Source: Elusimicrobia bacterium GWF2_62_30
GTDB taxonomy: Bacteria; Elusimicrobiota; Elusimicrobia; Elusimicrobiales; UBA9959
Assembly (NCBI GenBank): GCA_001799995.1
Contig: MGUK01000097.1
Location: 1 to 64,000 of the forward strand
Length of the DNA stretch: 64,000 bases
Reading direction: 5' to 3'
In this document: one piece after another, positions 56,101-64,000 of the stretch
Position numbering within the stretch: the first letter of the stretch is position 1
Layout: every line of letters begins with the position of its first letter
The notes under the pieces: generated by a model
What the model saw: only the letters and a program-made list of their open reading frames with translations
What the model was told of the DNA's origin: nothing
Databases searched by the model: none
Made by a program: the position numbers and the translations under genes

Positions 56101-58780
56101 GCGGGTGGTCTCCGTCAGCCGCTCCTTCTATGAATTTTTCAAAGTAAAGCCGGAGGAGACCGTCGGGCAGCTGATCTATGACCTGGGCAACAAACAGTGG
56201 GATATCCCCAGGCTCAGGGAACTCCTGGAAACCATCCTGCCCCAGGAAACCACCTTCGACAACTACGAAGTCGAGCACGACTTCGCCGACGTTGGCCGCC
56301 GCATCATGCTGCTGAACGCACGGCAGATCCAAAGAGCCTCGGGGAAAGAGCGGATCATCCTGCTTGCCATAGAGGACATCACCGAGCGCAGGGAGTTCGA
56401 GAACGGGCTGGAAAAAGCCCGCAAAGAGCTGGCGGCTACCAAGATCTCCGAGGACGCCGCCCGCGAATACTCGGACAGCATCATCAACACCGTGCGCGAG
56501 CCGCTCATCTCGCTGGACCAGGACCTGCGGGTGGTCTCGGCCAGCCGCTCCTTCTATGAAGTTTTCAAGGTGAACCCGGAAGAGACCGTCGGGCATCTTA
56601 TCTATGACCTGGGTAATAAGCAGTGGGATATTCCGAAGCTCCGGGAGCTGCTGGAAACCATCCTGCCGCTGAAGGCGACCTTTGATGACTATGAGGTGGA
56701 GCACGACTTCGCCGACATAGGCCGCCGCATCATGCTGCTGAACGCCAGGCAGATCCAGAGAGCCTCGGGAAAAGAGCGGATCATCCTGCTGTCCATCGAA
56801 GACATCACCGAGCGCAGGGAGATCGAGGACGGGCTGGAAAAAGCCCGCAAGGAACTGGCGTCCACCAAGATCTCCGAAGACGCGGCCCGCGAATATTCCG
56901 ACAGCATCATCAACACCGTGCGCGAACCGCTCATCTCGCTGGACCAGGACCTGCGGGTGGTCTCGGCCAGCCGTTCCTTTTACGAAGTGTTCAAGGTCAA
57001 CCCCAAAGAGACCGTGGGCCAGCTCATCTACGACCTCGGCAACAAGCAGTGGGATATCCCGAAGCTCCGGGAACTGCTGGAGACCATCCTGCCGCAGGAA
57101 ACGACTTTCGACAACTACCAGGTAGAACACGACTTTACCGCCATAGGCCGCCGCATCATGCTTTTAAACGCCCGGCAGATACAGCGGGCGTCGGGCAAAG
57201 AGCGCATCATCCTCCTGTCCATCGAGGACATCACCGCGCGCAGGCAGTTCGAGACCGAGCTGCGCCAGGCGAAGGAAGCCGCCGAGGTGGCCAACCGCTC
57301 CAAAAGCGCCTTCCTCGCCAACATGTCCCACGAGATCCGGACGCCGATGAACGCCATCCTGGGCTTTTCCCAGCTGCTGCGGCGCGACCCCGAGGCCACG
57401 CCCAAACAACGGCAGCAGATCGAGACCATCAACAGGAGCGGCGAGCACCTGCTGGCGCTTATCAACGACATCCTGGAGATGGCGAAGGCGGAAGCCGGCC
57501 GGACGACGCTGAACCCGTCGGCCTTCGACCTGCACGCTTTGATAGACGACGTGGAAAAGATGCTGCAGCAGCGCGCGGAAGACAAGGGCCTGCGGCTGGA
57601 AGTGCAAAGGAGCGGAGACTTGCCCCGTTCCGTGCAGGCCGACGAGGGCAAACTCCGGCAGATCCTGCTTAACCTGCTCAGCAATGCCGTAAAATTCACG
57701 ATGAAGGGCGCGGTGATCCTGCGCGTGGGCGCGAAGCCGGGCGTGGAGCAGGAGTTCCAGCTGACCGCCGAAGTGGAAGACACGGGCCCGGGCATAGCGC
57801 CCCAGGAATTGGGGCGGCTGTTCCACCCGTTCGAACAGGCGAAAGCGGGAAAGAGCGGAGGCACGGGCACGGGACTGGGGCTGGCCATAAGCCGGGGCTA
57901 CGCCCGCCTGATGGGCGGGGACATCACGGTAAAAAGCGTTCCGGACCAGGGCAGCATTTTCAGTTTTAATATCAGCCTGAAGCGGGTCTCCTCCGCGGCA
58001 ACGGCCGGCAAGCTTCAGCCGCGCCAGGTGAAGGGGCTCAAGCCCGGCCAGCCGCGATACAAGGTGCTGGTCGTAGATGACAAGGAGGACAACCGCGAAT
58101 TCCTGGGCCAGCTGCTCGGCCCCGCGGGCTTTGACGTTCTCGAGGCGGTAAACGGCGAAGAAGCTCTTAAGAAGTTCGAGGACTGGCAGCCGCAAATCAT
58201 CCTGATGGACCTGCGCATGCCGGTAATGGACGGTTTTGAAGCCATACGCCGCATCCGGGCCCTGCCCGGCGGAAAAGAAGTGGAGATCATCGCGGTGACC
58301 GCCAGCATCTTCGGGGAGATAAACCGCGACGCGCTCGGGGCCGGGGCCGACGCCCTGATACTTAAGCCTTTCAGGGAAGCGGAGCTGTTCGCGAAGATGG
58401 GGAACCTCCTGGGCGCGGAATATGTCTATGAAGAGACCGGGCCGGCGGCTATCCCCGCCGCGGGACCCGTGACGGGACCGGACAGGGCGCCCGCCCCCGG
58501 GCTCCCGCCGGACCTGTACGCCCAGCTTCGCGAAGCCGCCATCAACGGCGACTTCCACCTCCTGCTTGAGCTGACCGGCCGCGTGGAGGTCCTGGACAAA
58601 GCGCTTGCCGGGGCGCTGCGCGCCCTCGCCGCCAAATTCGACACGCAGAGCATACTTAACCTGCTCAAACAGGATCATGCACCTGCCGGAAATACGCCTG
58701 CTCCGCAGGACGCTCCGCCCATACCTGTGAAGGAGAAAGAAAATGTCACCGGAAGAAACCGCGGCGATGTCCGTAAATGA
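53174..58780 (+). CDS. Giant hybrid sensor histidine kinase with CHASE3 domain and seven-fold PAS array
   Basis: This 1868-residue protein has a membrane helix (about residues 6-26), a CHASE3-like extracytoplasmic domain (about 27-180, with VDAETGQRGYLLTGDEAFLE), a second helix (about 182-202), a coiled coil and one ordinary PAS domain (about 240-370). Seven near-identical PAS-plus-linker units of 142 residues follow (about 388-1360). HisKA with NMSHEIRTPMNAILGF has its His near 1386. The HATPase domain includes QILLNLLSNAVKFT and GTGTGLGLAIS. A receiver domain has VLVVDDKEDN and ILMDLRMP, and a helical tail closes the chain. AGGAAAG precedes the ATG at 53174; an ATG at 53153 is possible. It heads a signalling operon and overlaps the next kinase by 38 bases. 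Confidence 0.93.
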   Translation: MKKNNKVVALLGVTALLITVMVAAAFWAFGQIKISAQARKNTFIAMDSANKVLSALVDAETGQRGYLLTGDEAFLEPYLAAKDGIDIRLEELHKFNLSSEAHKRLDALAPLVAGKLENLANGIELRRTHRAAAALAEVRGSQGKALMEAIRAEMDAFIRLAAAGLAQHDAEFRFKMRLLLGIIIASSLFILLPMISSYYYIEREIQQRLKDLLLIETQDLLEVQQEMNKQLQQTNTTLQISEEKFAVTLRSIGDAVLATDAEGLVTLLNPLAERLTGWTHAQAAGRPVEDVFHIIDENTRQLSRSPVRETLANRVAPVMDRHTILLSRDGAECAIADSCAPIRNRDGGLVGAVMVFRDVSERKEIETGLEKTREALEVIKKTANEASEYADSIINTVREPLISLDQDLRVVSASRSFYEVFKVHPGETVGQLIYDLGNKQWDIPKLRELLETILPQKATFDNYEVEHDFADIGRRIMLLNARQIQRASGKELIILLAIEDITARREIEDGLEKARKELASTKISEDAEREYSESLINTVREPLIALDQDLRVVSVSRSFYEFFKVKPEETVGQLIYDLGNKQWDIPKLRELLETILPQKATFDNYEVEHDFADVGRRIMLLNARQIQRASGKERIILLAIEDITARREIEDGLEKARKELASTKISEDAAREYSDSIINTVREPLIALDQDLRVVSVSRSFYEFFKVKPEETIGQLIYDLGNKQWNIPKLRELLETILPQEATFDNYEVEHDFADIGRRIMLLNARQIQRASGKERIILLAIEDITERREIEDGLEKARKELAATKISEDAAHEYSDSIINTVREPLISLDQNLRVVSASRSFYEVFKVNPKETVGQLIYDLGNKQWNIPKLRELLETILPQEATFDNYEVEHDFADIGRRIMLLNARQIQRASGKERIILLAIEDITERREIEDGLEKARKELAATKISEDATREYAESLINTVREPLIAMDQDLRVVSVSRSFYEFFKVKPEETVGQLIYDLGNKQWDIPRLRELLETILPQETTFDNYEVEHDFADVGRRIMLLNARQIQRASGKERIILLAIEDITERREFENGLEKARKELAATKISEDAAREYSDSIINTVREPLISLDQDLRVVSASRSFYEVFKVNPEETVGHLIYDLGNKQWDIPKLRELLETILPLKATFDDYEVEHDFADIGRRIMLLNARQIQRASGKERIILLSIEDITERREIEDGLEKARKELASTKISEDAAREYSDSIINTVREPLISLDQDLRVVSASRSFYEVFKVNPKETVGQLIYDLGNKQWDIPKLRELLETILPQETTFDNYQVEHDFTAIGRRIMLLNARQIQRASGKERIILLSIEDITARRQFETELRQAKEAAEVANRSKSAFLANMSHEIRTPMNAILGFSQLLRRDPEATPKQRQQIETINRSGEHLLALINDILEMAKAEAGRTTLNPSAFDLHALIDDVEKMLQQRAEDKGLRLEVQRSGDLPRSVQADEGKLRQILLNLLSNAVKFTMKGAVILRVGAKPGVEQEFQLTAEVEDTGPGIAPQELGRLFHPFEQAKAGKSGGTGTGLGLAISRGYARLMGGDITVKSVPDQGSIFSFNISLKRVSSAATAGKLQPRQVKGLKPGQPRYKVLVVDDKEDNREFLGQLLGPAGFDVLEAVNGEEALKKFEDWQPQIILMDLRMPVMDGFEAIRRIRALPGGKEVEIIAVTASIFGEINRDALGAGADALILKPFREAELFAKMGNLLGAEYVYEETGPAAIPAAGPVTGPDRAPAPGLPPDLYAQLREAAINGDFHLLLELTGRVEVLDKALAGALRALAAKFDTQSILNLLKQDHAPAGNTPAPQDAPPIPVKEKENVTGRNRGDVRK
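54335..57316 (+). repeat. Seven tandem 426-bp PAS-encoding repeats
   Basis: Units start at 54335, 54761, 55187, 55613, 56039, 56465 and 56891, an exact 426-bp spacing with no indel. Each encodes EYxxSxINTVREPLI, the core ETVGQLIYDLGNKQW and a linker like EDGLEKARKELA. Two subtypes alternate irregularly: SASRSFYEVFKV (units 1, 4, 6, 7) and SVSRSFYEFFKV (units 2, 3, 5). The last unit's linker diverges after about 57250, where it joins the kinase core. Confidence 0.95.
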
Positions 58781-61367
58781 AGCCCTCGAATACGCCGAGA
58801 GCATCATTAACACTTTGCGCGAACCCTTAATAGTCCTCCACCAGGACTTAAGAGTGGTAACCGCCAACCGGGCTTTCTATGAGGTCTTCAAAGTAACCCC
58901 CGAAGAGACCGTGGGGCAGCTTATCTATACCCTGGGCAATAAGCAGTGGGATATCCCCAAGCTGCGGGAACTGCTGGGCGACATCCTTCCGGAAAAGACG
59001 ACCTTTGACAACTACGAGGTCGAGCACGATTTCGCCGACATCGGCAGGCGCACCATGCTTTTGAACGCCCGGCTCCTCCGGAGAGCGGCGGGAAAAGAAA
59101 AGGGCATACTCCTGGTCATCGAAGACATTACCAACCACAAGCAGGCCGAGGAAGCGCTGAAGACCAGCGAGGAACGGTTGATGACCATGTTCAACGAAGC
59201 CCCCCTCGGCATCGCCCTGATGAATTCCCTGACGGGGGAAGTCTACGAAGTGAACCGCATGTTCGCCAGGATCGCGGGGCGGCCCCTGGAAGAAATAAAA
59301 AACATCGACTGGATGAGCTTCACGCACCCCGAAGATGTGCAGAAAGACATGGATAAGATGGCGCTGATGAACGCCGGCAAGATACCCGGGTTCCGGATGG
59401 AAAAGCGCTATCTCCACCCCGACGGAACGGTGATCTGGATAAATATGACCGTCGCCCCGCTGAAGACCTACGATAAACTCCGGCCGCGCCACCTCTGCAT
59501 GGTCGAGGACATCACAGAGCGCAAGCGCCTGGAAACCGCGCGCAAAGAACTGGCGTCTATCAAGATAGCCGAAGACGCGGCCCGCGAATACTCCGAGAGC
59601 ATCATCAACACCGTGCGCGAGCCCCTGATAGCGCTGGACCAGGACCTGCGGGTGGTCTCGGCCAGCCGCTCCTTCTATGAAGTTTTCAAGGTTAACCCCA
59701 AAGAGACCGTAGGACAGCTTATTTACGACCTGGGCAATAAGCAGTGGGATATCCCCAGGCTGCGCGAGCTGCTGGAAAACATCCTTCCCCAAAAAGCGAC
59801 CTTCGACAACTATGAGGTCGAGCATAATTTTACCGACATCGGCAGGCGCATAATGCTTTTGAACGCCCGGCAGATCCAAAGGGTGCTGGGGAAAGAGCGC
59901 ATCATCCTCCTGGCCATCGAGGATATCACCGAGCGCAAGCGGTTCGAAAGCGAACTGAGCCGGGCCAAGGAAGCCGCGGACGCGGCGAACCGGGCTAAAA
60001 GCATCTTCCTGGCGAACATGTCCCACGAGATACGGACCCCCATGAACGCCATCCTGGGCTTTTCCCAGCTGCTGCGCCGCGACCCGGAGGCGACGCCAAA
60101 ACAGATACAGCAGATCGAGACCATAAACCGGAGCGGGGAACATTTGCTGGCGCTTATAAACGACATCCTTGAAATGGCGAAGGCGGAAGCCGGCCGGACA
60201 TCGCTGAACACCTCCGTCATCGACCTCCACGCGCTGGTCGACGATGTCGAGAGCATGCTTCGCCCGCGCGCCGAAGACAAGGGCCTGCGGCTGGAGGTGG
60301 AACGGGGCGCCGGGCTGCCGCGCTTTGCGGCGGCCGATGAGGGCAAGCTCCGCCAGATACTGCTCAACCTGGTCAGCAACGCCTTGAAGTTCACAGCTAA
60401 CGGCGCGGTTATTTTGCGCGTGGGCGCCAGGCCTGGCGCCGGGCAGGAATTTGATTTTACCGCCGAAGTGGAGGACACAGGCCCCGGCATAGAGCCCCGG
60501 GAATTAGCCCTGCTGTTCCATCCGTTCGAGCAGACGGAGACAGGCCGCGCGGGCGGCACCGGCACCGGCCTGGGGCTGGCCATAAGCCGTGAATACGCCC
60601 GCCTTATGGGCGGGGACATAACGGTCAAAAGCCGGCCGGGAGAGGGGAGCGTTTTCTCCTTCCGCGTACCTCTGAAGGAAGCGGCTACCGGGGCCCCGGC
60701 CGAAAAAGCCCGGCCGCGCCAGGTAAAAGGGCTTAAGCCCGGCCAACCGCGCTACCGGGTGCTGGTGGCGGACGATAAAGAGGACAACCGGGAATTCCTG
60801 GCCCAGCTGCTGGGCTCCGCGGGCTTTGAGGTCGGGCAGGCTGCCAACGGGGCGGACGCGCTTAAGCAGTTCGGGGAGTGGCTGCCGCAGCTCATATTGA
60901 TGGACCTTAAAATGCCGGTGATGGACGGTTATGAGGCCATACGCCGCATCCGGGCCCTGGCCGGGGGCAGGGAAGTAAAGATCATCGCGGTGACCGCCAG
61001 CATTTTCGGTGAGACGAAGCGGAAAGCGGCCGGGGCCGGGGCCGACGAGGTGATCCTTAAGCCTTTCAGGGAAGCCGATCTTTTCGAGAAAATGCGGACC
61101 CTTCTTGGCGCGGAATATGATTACGAGAAAGAGGCTCCTGCCGCGGAGGAGGAGGATACGGTAGCGCTGAAGCCGGGGGCGCTGGCCAGCCTGCCGCCCG
61201 GGCTGGTAGTCCAGCTTCGCAAAGCCGCCATCAACGGCGACTTCCACCTCCTGCTTGAACTTACCGGCCGCGTGGAGGTCCTGGACAAAGCGCTTGCCGG
61301 GGCGCTGCGCGCCCTCGCCGCCAAATTCGACACGCAGAGCATACTTAACCTGCTGGGAAAGGAGTGA
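58743..61367 (+). CDS. Hybrid sensor histidine kinase with three PAS domains
   Basis: This 874-residue cytoplasmic protein has no membrane helix. Its domains are a PAS unit of the array type (about residues 14-135, with ETVGQLIYTLGNKQW), a PAS_3-type domain (about 140-265, with MFARIAGRPLEEIKNIDW), a second array-type unit (about 281-410), HisKA with NMSHEIRTPMNAILGF (His near 428), HATPase (GTGTGLGLAIS) and a receiver (YRVLVADDKEDN, ILMDLKMP). From HisKA to the end it is a close paralogue of the preceding kinase; the last 120 bases differ at only about two positions. Its start lies 38 bases inside the preceding gene. Confidence 0.92.
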   Translation: MSPEETAAMSVNEALEYAESIINTLREPLIVLHQDLRVVTANRAFYEVFKVTPEETVGQLIYTLGNKQWDIPKLRELLGDILPEKTTFDNYEVEHDFADIGRRTMLLNARLLRRAAGKEKGILLVIEDITNHKQAEEALKTSEERLMTMFNEAPLGIALMNSLTGEVYEVNRMFARIAGRPLEEIKNIDWMSFTHPEDVQKDMDKMALMNAGKIPGFRMEKRYLHPDGTVIWINMTVAPLKTYDKLRPRHLCMVEDITERKRLETARKELASIKIAEDAAREYSESIINTVREPLIALDQDLRVVSASRSFYEVFKVNPKETVGQLIYDLGNKQWDIPRLRELLENILPQKATFDNYEVEHNFTDIGRRIMLLNARQIQRVLGKERIILLAIEDITERKRFESELSRAKEAADAANRAKSIFLANMSHEIRTPMNAILGFSQLLRRDPEATPKQIQQIETINRSGEHLLALINDILEMAKAEAGRTSLNTSVIDLHALVDDVESMLRPRAEDKGLRLEVERGAGLPRFAAADEGKLRQILLNLVSNALKFTANGAVILRVGARPGAGQEFDFTAEVEDTGPGIEPRELALLFHPFEQTETGRAGGTGTGLGLAISREYARLMGGDITVKSRPGEGSVFSFRVPLKEAATGAPAEKARPRQVKGLKPGQPRYRVLVADDKEDNREFLAQLLGSAGFEVGQAANGADALKQFGEWLPQLILMDLKMPVMDGYEAIRRIRALAGGREVKIIAVTASIFGETKRKAAGAGADEVILKPFREADLFEKMRTLLGAEYDYEKEAPAAEEEDTVALKPGALASLPPGLVVQLRKAAINGDFHLLLELTGRVEVLDKALAGALRALAAKFDTQSILNLLGKE

Positions 61368-61371
61368 CGCC

Positions 61372-62487
61372 ATGACAGCGGACGCGGTTATCGGGCAGGC
61401 CGCCCCGAACATCCTGGTCGTGGACGATATGCCCGCGAACCTGGAACTGCTTTCCGGGATGCTCAAAGAACGGCATTGCAGGATCAGGTCCGCCCTCAGC
61501 GGGGAGCTGGCGCTGCAGGCCGCCCGCAACGACCCGCCCGACCTTGTTCTTCTGGACATCAACATGCCCGGGATGGACGGCTATGAAGTGTGCCGGCGCC
61601 TGAAGGCCGACCCGAAGCTTAAAGACATCCCGGTTATTTTCCTGAGTTCGCTGGACGAGATGCAAGACAAGGTCAAGGCTTTTAATGTCGGCGGCGTGGA
61701 CTACATCACCAAGCCCTACCAGCTCGAGGAAGTGCAGGCCCGCGTGGAAACCCATTTGACGCTTAAGGACGCCAGGGAGTTCCTGAAAGACAAGAACCGG
61801 TTCCTGGAATATACTTTTTCCCGCTTTGTCTCGCCCGAAGTGGTGGAAACCATGAAACAGAAACCGATCAGCGAACTGCTTAAAATGGAAAGGAGCGAGA
61901 TCACGGTACTATTCGCGGACCTGCGCGGTTTTACCACCATGGCCAACGAGCTGACCCCGGAAGAGGTTCAGGAAACCCTTAACTCTTTCCTTGAGGTCAC
62001 GGTTGCCGGCGTGCAGAAAGCCGGCGGGATGATGGACAAGTTCCTGGGCGACGGGTTCATGGCTTTGTTCGGGGCGCCGTTCCGGCAGGCCGACCACGCC
62101 AGGCGCGCCCTTAACGCCGCTGTTGCCATTCAGGCGGCGCACCGCGTGTGGATGGACAAGCGCTCGGCCGTGGGACTTCCCTACCGGCCGCTGGGCATAG
62201 GTTTGGCCGCCGGTGAAACGGTAGTAGGCGCTTACGGAACGAGCACCCGCATGGAGTATACGGCGCTCGGCCACGTGGTGAACCTGGCCAGCCGGCTGTG
62301 CGGCGCCGCGGGCGCCGGAGAAACGCTTACAACCCCGTATACCCGCGAGTCGGCGCTGCGCGATGCCCCGGGCCGCGCCGGCCGCTGCGCATTTTCTTTC
62401 CTGCCCAAAGGAAAGATGAATTTCAAGAACATACAGGAAACAGTGGAAGTGATACTTATCACTCCGGAGAAAACAGACCATGAATGA
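61372..62487 (+). CDS. Response regulator with class III adenylate/guanylate cyclase output
   Basis: This 371-residue protein has a receiver domain (ILVVDDMPANLELL, phosphoacceptor in LVLLDINMPGMDG, Lys in YITKPYQLEEV) followed by a class III nucleotide cyclase domain. Metal-binding Asp residues are in VLFADLRGFTTMANEL and KFLGDGFMALFGAP, and the Lys before FLGDG is the purine-recognition residue. MEYTALGHVVNLASRL gives the second specificity residue (Thr, as in class IIIb adenylate cyclases) and the transition-state Asn-x3-Arg pair. It probably makes cAMP when phosphorylated. GGAAAGGAGTGACGCC precedes the ATG at 61372, which decides the start. The next gene overlaps by 8 bases. Confidence 0.93.
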   Translation: MTADAVIGQAAPNILVVDDMPANLELLSGMLKERHCRIRSALSGELALQAARNDPPDLVLLDINMPGMDGYEVCRRLKADPKLKDIPVIFLSSLDEMQDKVKAFNVGGVDYITKPYQLEEVQARVETHLTLKDAREFLKDKNRFLEYTFSRFVSPEVVETMKQKPISELLKMERSEITVLFADLRGFTTMANELTPEEVQETLNSFLEVTVAGVQKAGGMMDKFLGDGFMALFGAPFRQADHARRALNAAVAIQAAHRVWMDKRSAVGLPYRPLGIGLAAGETVVGAYGTSTRMEYTALGHVVNLASRLCGAAGAGETLTTPYTRESALRDAPGRAGRCAFSFLPKGKMNFKNIQETVEVILITPEKTDHE

Positions 62488-63655
62488 CCTTATCCGCGCA
62501 GAAATCCCGCCGAGCATACTTATGGTGGACGATACTCCCGCGAACCTGGAACTGCTCACCGTCATGCTGAAGGTGCGCGGCTATAAAGTGCGCGCCGCCA
62601 TCAGCGGGAAATTAGCCCTGCAGGCCGCCCGCAACGCCCCGCCGGACCTTATTCTCCTGGATATAAATATGCCCGTAATGAACGGTTACGAGGTGTGCGC
62701 GGAGCTGAAGTCCGACGAGAAATTAAAAGATATCCCGGTTATTTTCCTGAGCGCCCTCAGCGAAACCATGGACAAGGTAAAGGCCTTCGGCGCGGGCGGC
62801 GTCGATTACATCACCAAGCCGTTCCAGTTCGAGGAAGTGGAAGCGCGCGTTGAAACCCACCTGGAGCTGCGCCGGCAGAAACGCCGGCTGCAGGAGAACC
62901 TGGACGACCTCCACGCGCTCGAGAAAACACGCGACAGCCTGGTGCATATGATCATACACGATCTCCGCTCGCCGCTTACCGGGATCCACGGCTTTCTTGA
63001 ACTGATCAGGGAGGACGAAAAAAAAGACCTTCCGAAAAAGCTAAGCCATTTTATAGAAGAAGCCCTTAAGGCGGCAAAGCAGATGATCGGGATAGTCAAC
63101 GATGTGCTGGACGCGAGCAAGATGGAAGAGGGGAAAATGAACCTGAGCCCCGCGGACTGCGATCTAAGCCGCCTGATGGAGACCGCTATCTCGGGGCTGG
63201 ATCCGTTATTGGAGGGCCGTGAGATAAGGTTTATCCCGCCGAAAAAGCCCGCGGCGGTACTGGCGGACCCCGACATCATTCTCCGGGTCATGCAGAACCT
63301 GCTGGCCAACGCGATAAAATTTTCGCCAAGCGAGGGCGGCATTATCCAGGTCGGCATAGGCTCGGCCGGCCGCCTGGCGCGCGTGACCGTGGCGGACAAC
63401 GGGCCCGGGGTCCCGCCCGAGTACAGGCAGAAGATCTTCGAGAAGTTCGCGCAGGTCGATCTTCCCGCCGGCCGGCAGAAGAATTCCACGGGCCTCGGCC
63501 TCACTTTCTGCAAGCTGGCGGTGGAAGCGCACGGGGGCAGTATCGGAATAGACGCGGGAGCGGGCAACGGAAGCTCCTTCTGGTTCGAACTCCCGGTAGC
63601 CGGGCCCGACCCGGCCAAAAACCCGGGGCAAGGCGCGATAAGGAGCGGAGTATGA
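62480..63655 (+). CDS. REC-HisKA-HATPase histidine kinase
   Basis: This 391-residue protein has an N-terminal receiver (ILMVDDTPANLELLTVML, LILLDINMPVMNG, YITKPFQFEEV), a short coiled coil, HisKA with VHMIIHDLRSPLTGIHGFLE (His near 165) and a HATPase domain with VMQNLLANAIKFS, VADNGPGVPPEY and STGLGLTFCKLAVEAHGG. Its receiver is closely similar to that of the preceding cyclase gene, which suggests duplication. This architecture can receive a phosphoryl group and pass on the signal. It overlaps both neighbours by a few bases (8 upstream, 4 downstream). Confidence 0.93.
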   Translation: MNDLIRAEIPPSILMVDDTPANLELLTVMLKVRGYKVRAAISGKLALQAARNAPPDLILLDINMPVMNGYEVCAELKSDEKLKDIPVIFLSALSETMDKVKAFGAGGVDYITKPFQFEEVEARVETHLELRRQKRRLQENLDDLHALEKTRDSLVHMIIHDLRSPLTGIHGFLELIREDEKKDLPKKLSHFIEEALKAAKQMIGIVNDVLDASKMEEGKMNLSPADCDLSRLMETAISGLDPLLEGREIRFIPPKKPAAVLADPDIILRVMQNLLANAIKFSPSEGGIIQVGIGSAGRLARVTVADNGPGVPPEYRQKIFEKFAQVDLPAGRQKNSTGLGLTFCKLAVEAHGGSIGIDAGAGNGSSFWFELPVAGPDPAKNPGQGAIRSGV

Positions 63656-64000
63656 CCGATAAGAAACAGATCCTGGTGGTCGACGACCGCCCGGAGAATA
63701 TCGAGCTTCTCGAAGCCTTCCTTGTTCCGCAGGGCTATGCGGTAATCAAGGCCTCGACCGGTGAAGAAGCGCTCCAAAAGCTCTCCGCGAACCCGGTGGA
63801 CCTGATCCTGCTCGACGTGATGCTGCCGGGCATCGACGGCTATGAAGTTACCCGCAGGGTCAGGCAGAACAATGCCTCCCGGCTGCTTCCGATAATTTTA
63901 GTTACCGCCTTGCTGGAAACGAAAGACCGCATACAAGGGATAGAAGCCGGCTGCGACGACTTCATCTCGAAACCTATCGAGTACCTGGAACTGTCGGCCC
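63652..64000 (+). CDS. Response regulator, N-terminal part (cut by window end)
   Basis: The first 116 codons are visible and encode a receiver domain: ILVVDDRPENIELLEAFL, LILLDVMLPGIDGYEV with the phosphoacceptor Asp, ILVTALLETKDR and the Lys in DFISKPIEYLELSA. The output domain, if any, lies beyond 64000. AAGGAGCGGAGT precedes the ATG, which overlaps the stop of the upstream kinase gene (ATGA). It continues the signalling operon. Confidence 0.9.
   Translation, partial: MTDKKQILVVDDRPENIELLEAFLVPQGYAVIKASTGEEALQKLSANPVDLILLDVMLPGIDGYEVTRRVRQNNASRLLPIILVTALLETKDRIQGIEAGCDDFISKPIEYLELSA

Noticed and set aside
53651-57130. A very long open frame on the reverse strand opposite the PAS array
   Set aside because: It is the complement of highly repeated GC-rich codons, its translation is itself repetitive and matches no domain, and the forward frame is clearly the kinase. 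It is a coding shadow.
54335-57316. CRISPR-like or satellite repeat
   Set aside because: The 426-bp units are coding, in frame and encode a PAS domain with a linker; there are no spacers.
1-64000. tRNA or rRNA genes
   Set aside because: I scanned the spacers for T-loop (GGTTCGA-type) and conserved rRNA patterns and saw none; short or divergent tRNAs could be missed without tRNAscan-SE.

Overview
The window is a GC-rich, gene-dense stretch of a bacterial chromosome. The organism is probably an uncultured diderm: an apolipoprotein N-acyltransferase (lnt), SecA, a periplasmic-type alpha-2-macroglobulin and many Sec signal peptides point to an outer membrane. There is no rRNA, tRNA or ribosomal protein gene to place it. 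The mix of clostripain (C11) paralogues, B12-binding radical SAM proteins and PAS-rich kinases would fit Elusimicrobiota-like metagenomic lineages, but that is only inference.

Layout. 1-5.2 kb: a sensor kinase/Rcp1-type regulator pair, three small reverse-strand genes (zinc ribbon, unknown, degenerate nucleotidyltransferase) and a YcaQ-type DNA glycosylase. 5.2-15.9 kb: a 1907-residue alpha-2-macroglobulin, rlmN, a HI0933-type flavoprotein and a large secreted protein with a nucleoside-phosphorylase-like segment. 15.9-20.6 kb: a palindrome-dense spacer, a Cys-rich secreted protein, a membrane protein, an overlapping LamG/matrixin pair and trmO. 20.6-28.4 kb: a translationally coupled folD operon, a secreted beta-rich protein, two tandem C11 peptidases, a histone-deacetylase-family enzyme and a MORN-like secreted protein. 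28.6-33 kb: lnt and secA. 33-46.6 kb: a surface-glycan-like region with radical SAM proteins, methyltransferases, a methyltransferase-flippase fusion, two glycosyltransferases, asnB and a flippase-like membrane protein, with trmL embedded. 47-53.1 kb: an M3 oligopeptidase, a third C11 peptidase, a small beta-barrel-like protein, two holin-like membrane proteins and an AI-2E family permease. 53.2-64 kb: a signalling operon of two hybrid histidine kinases, a response-regulator adenylate cyclase, a REC-histidine kinase and a response regulator cut by the window end.

Two things stand out. First, the 1868-residue kinase carries seven copies of a PAS-plus-linker unit with an exact 426-bp period and no indels, and the next gene has two more copies. 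Second, at least four intergenic palindromic elements of two related families occur at 30.1, 42.3, 46.7 and 46.9 kb. Their cores are conserved, but their outer arms differ between copies while staying self-complementary within each copy. This compensatory pattern points to a structured DNA or RNA element that no gene annotation explains. Other palindromes (10.98, 16.0-16.3, 20.55 and 44.4 kb) add to an unusually repeat-rich set of spacers.

The three C11 peptidase genes share a C-terminal WDEF signature and have GGCCC/GGGCC-rich upstream regions, which suggests a co-regulated secreted protease set. No CRISPR array, tRNA gene, intact insertion sequence or prophage was recognised.
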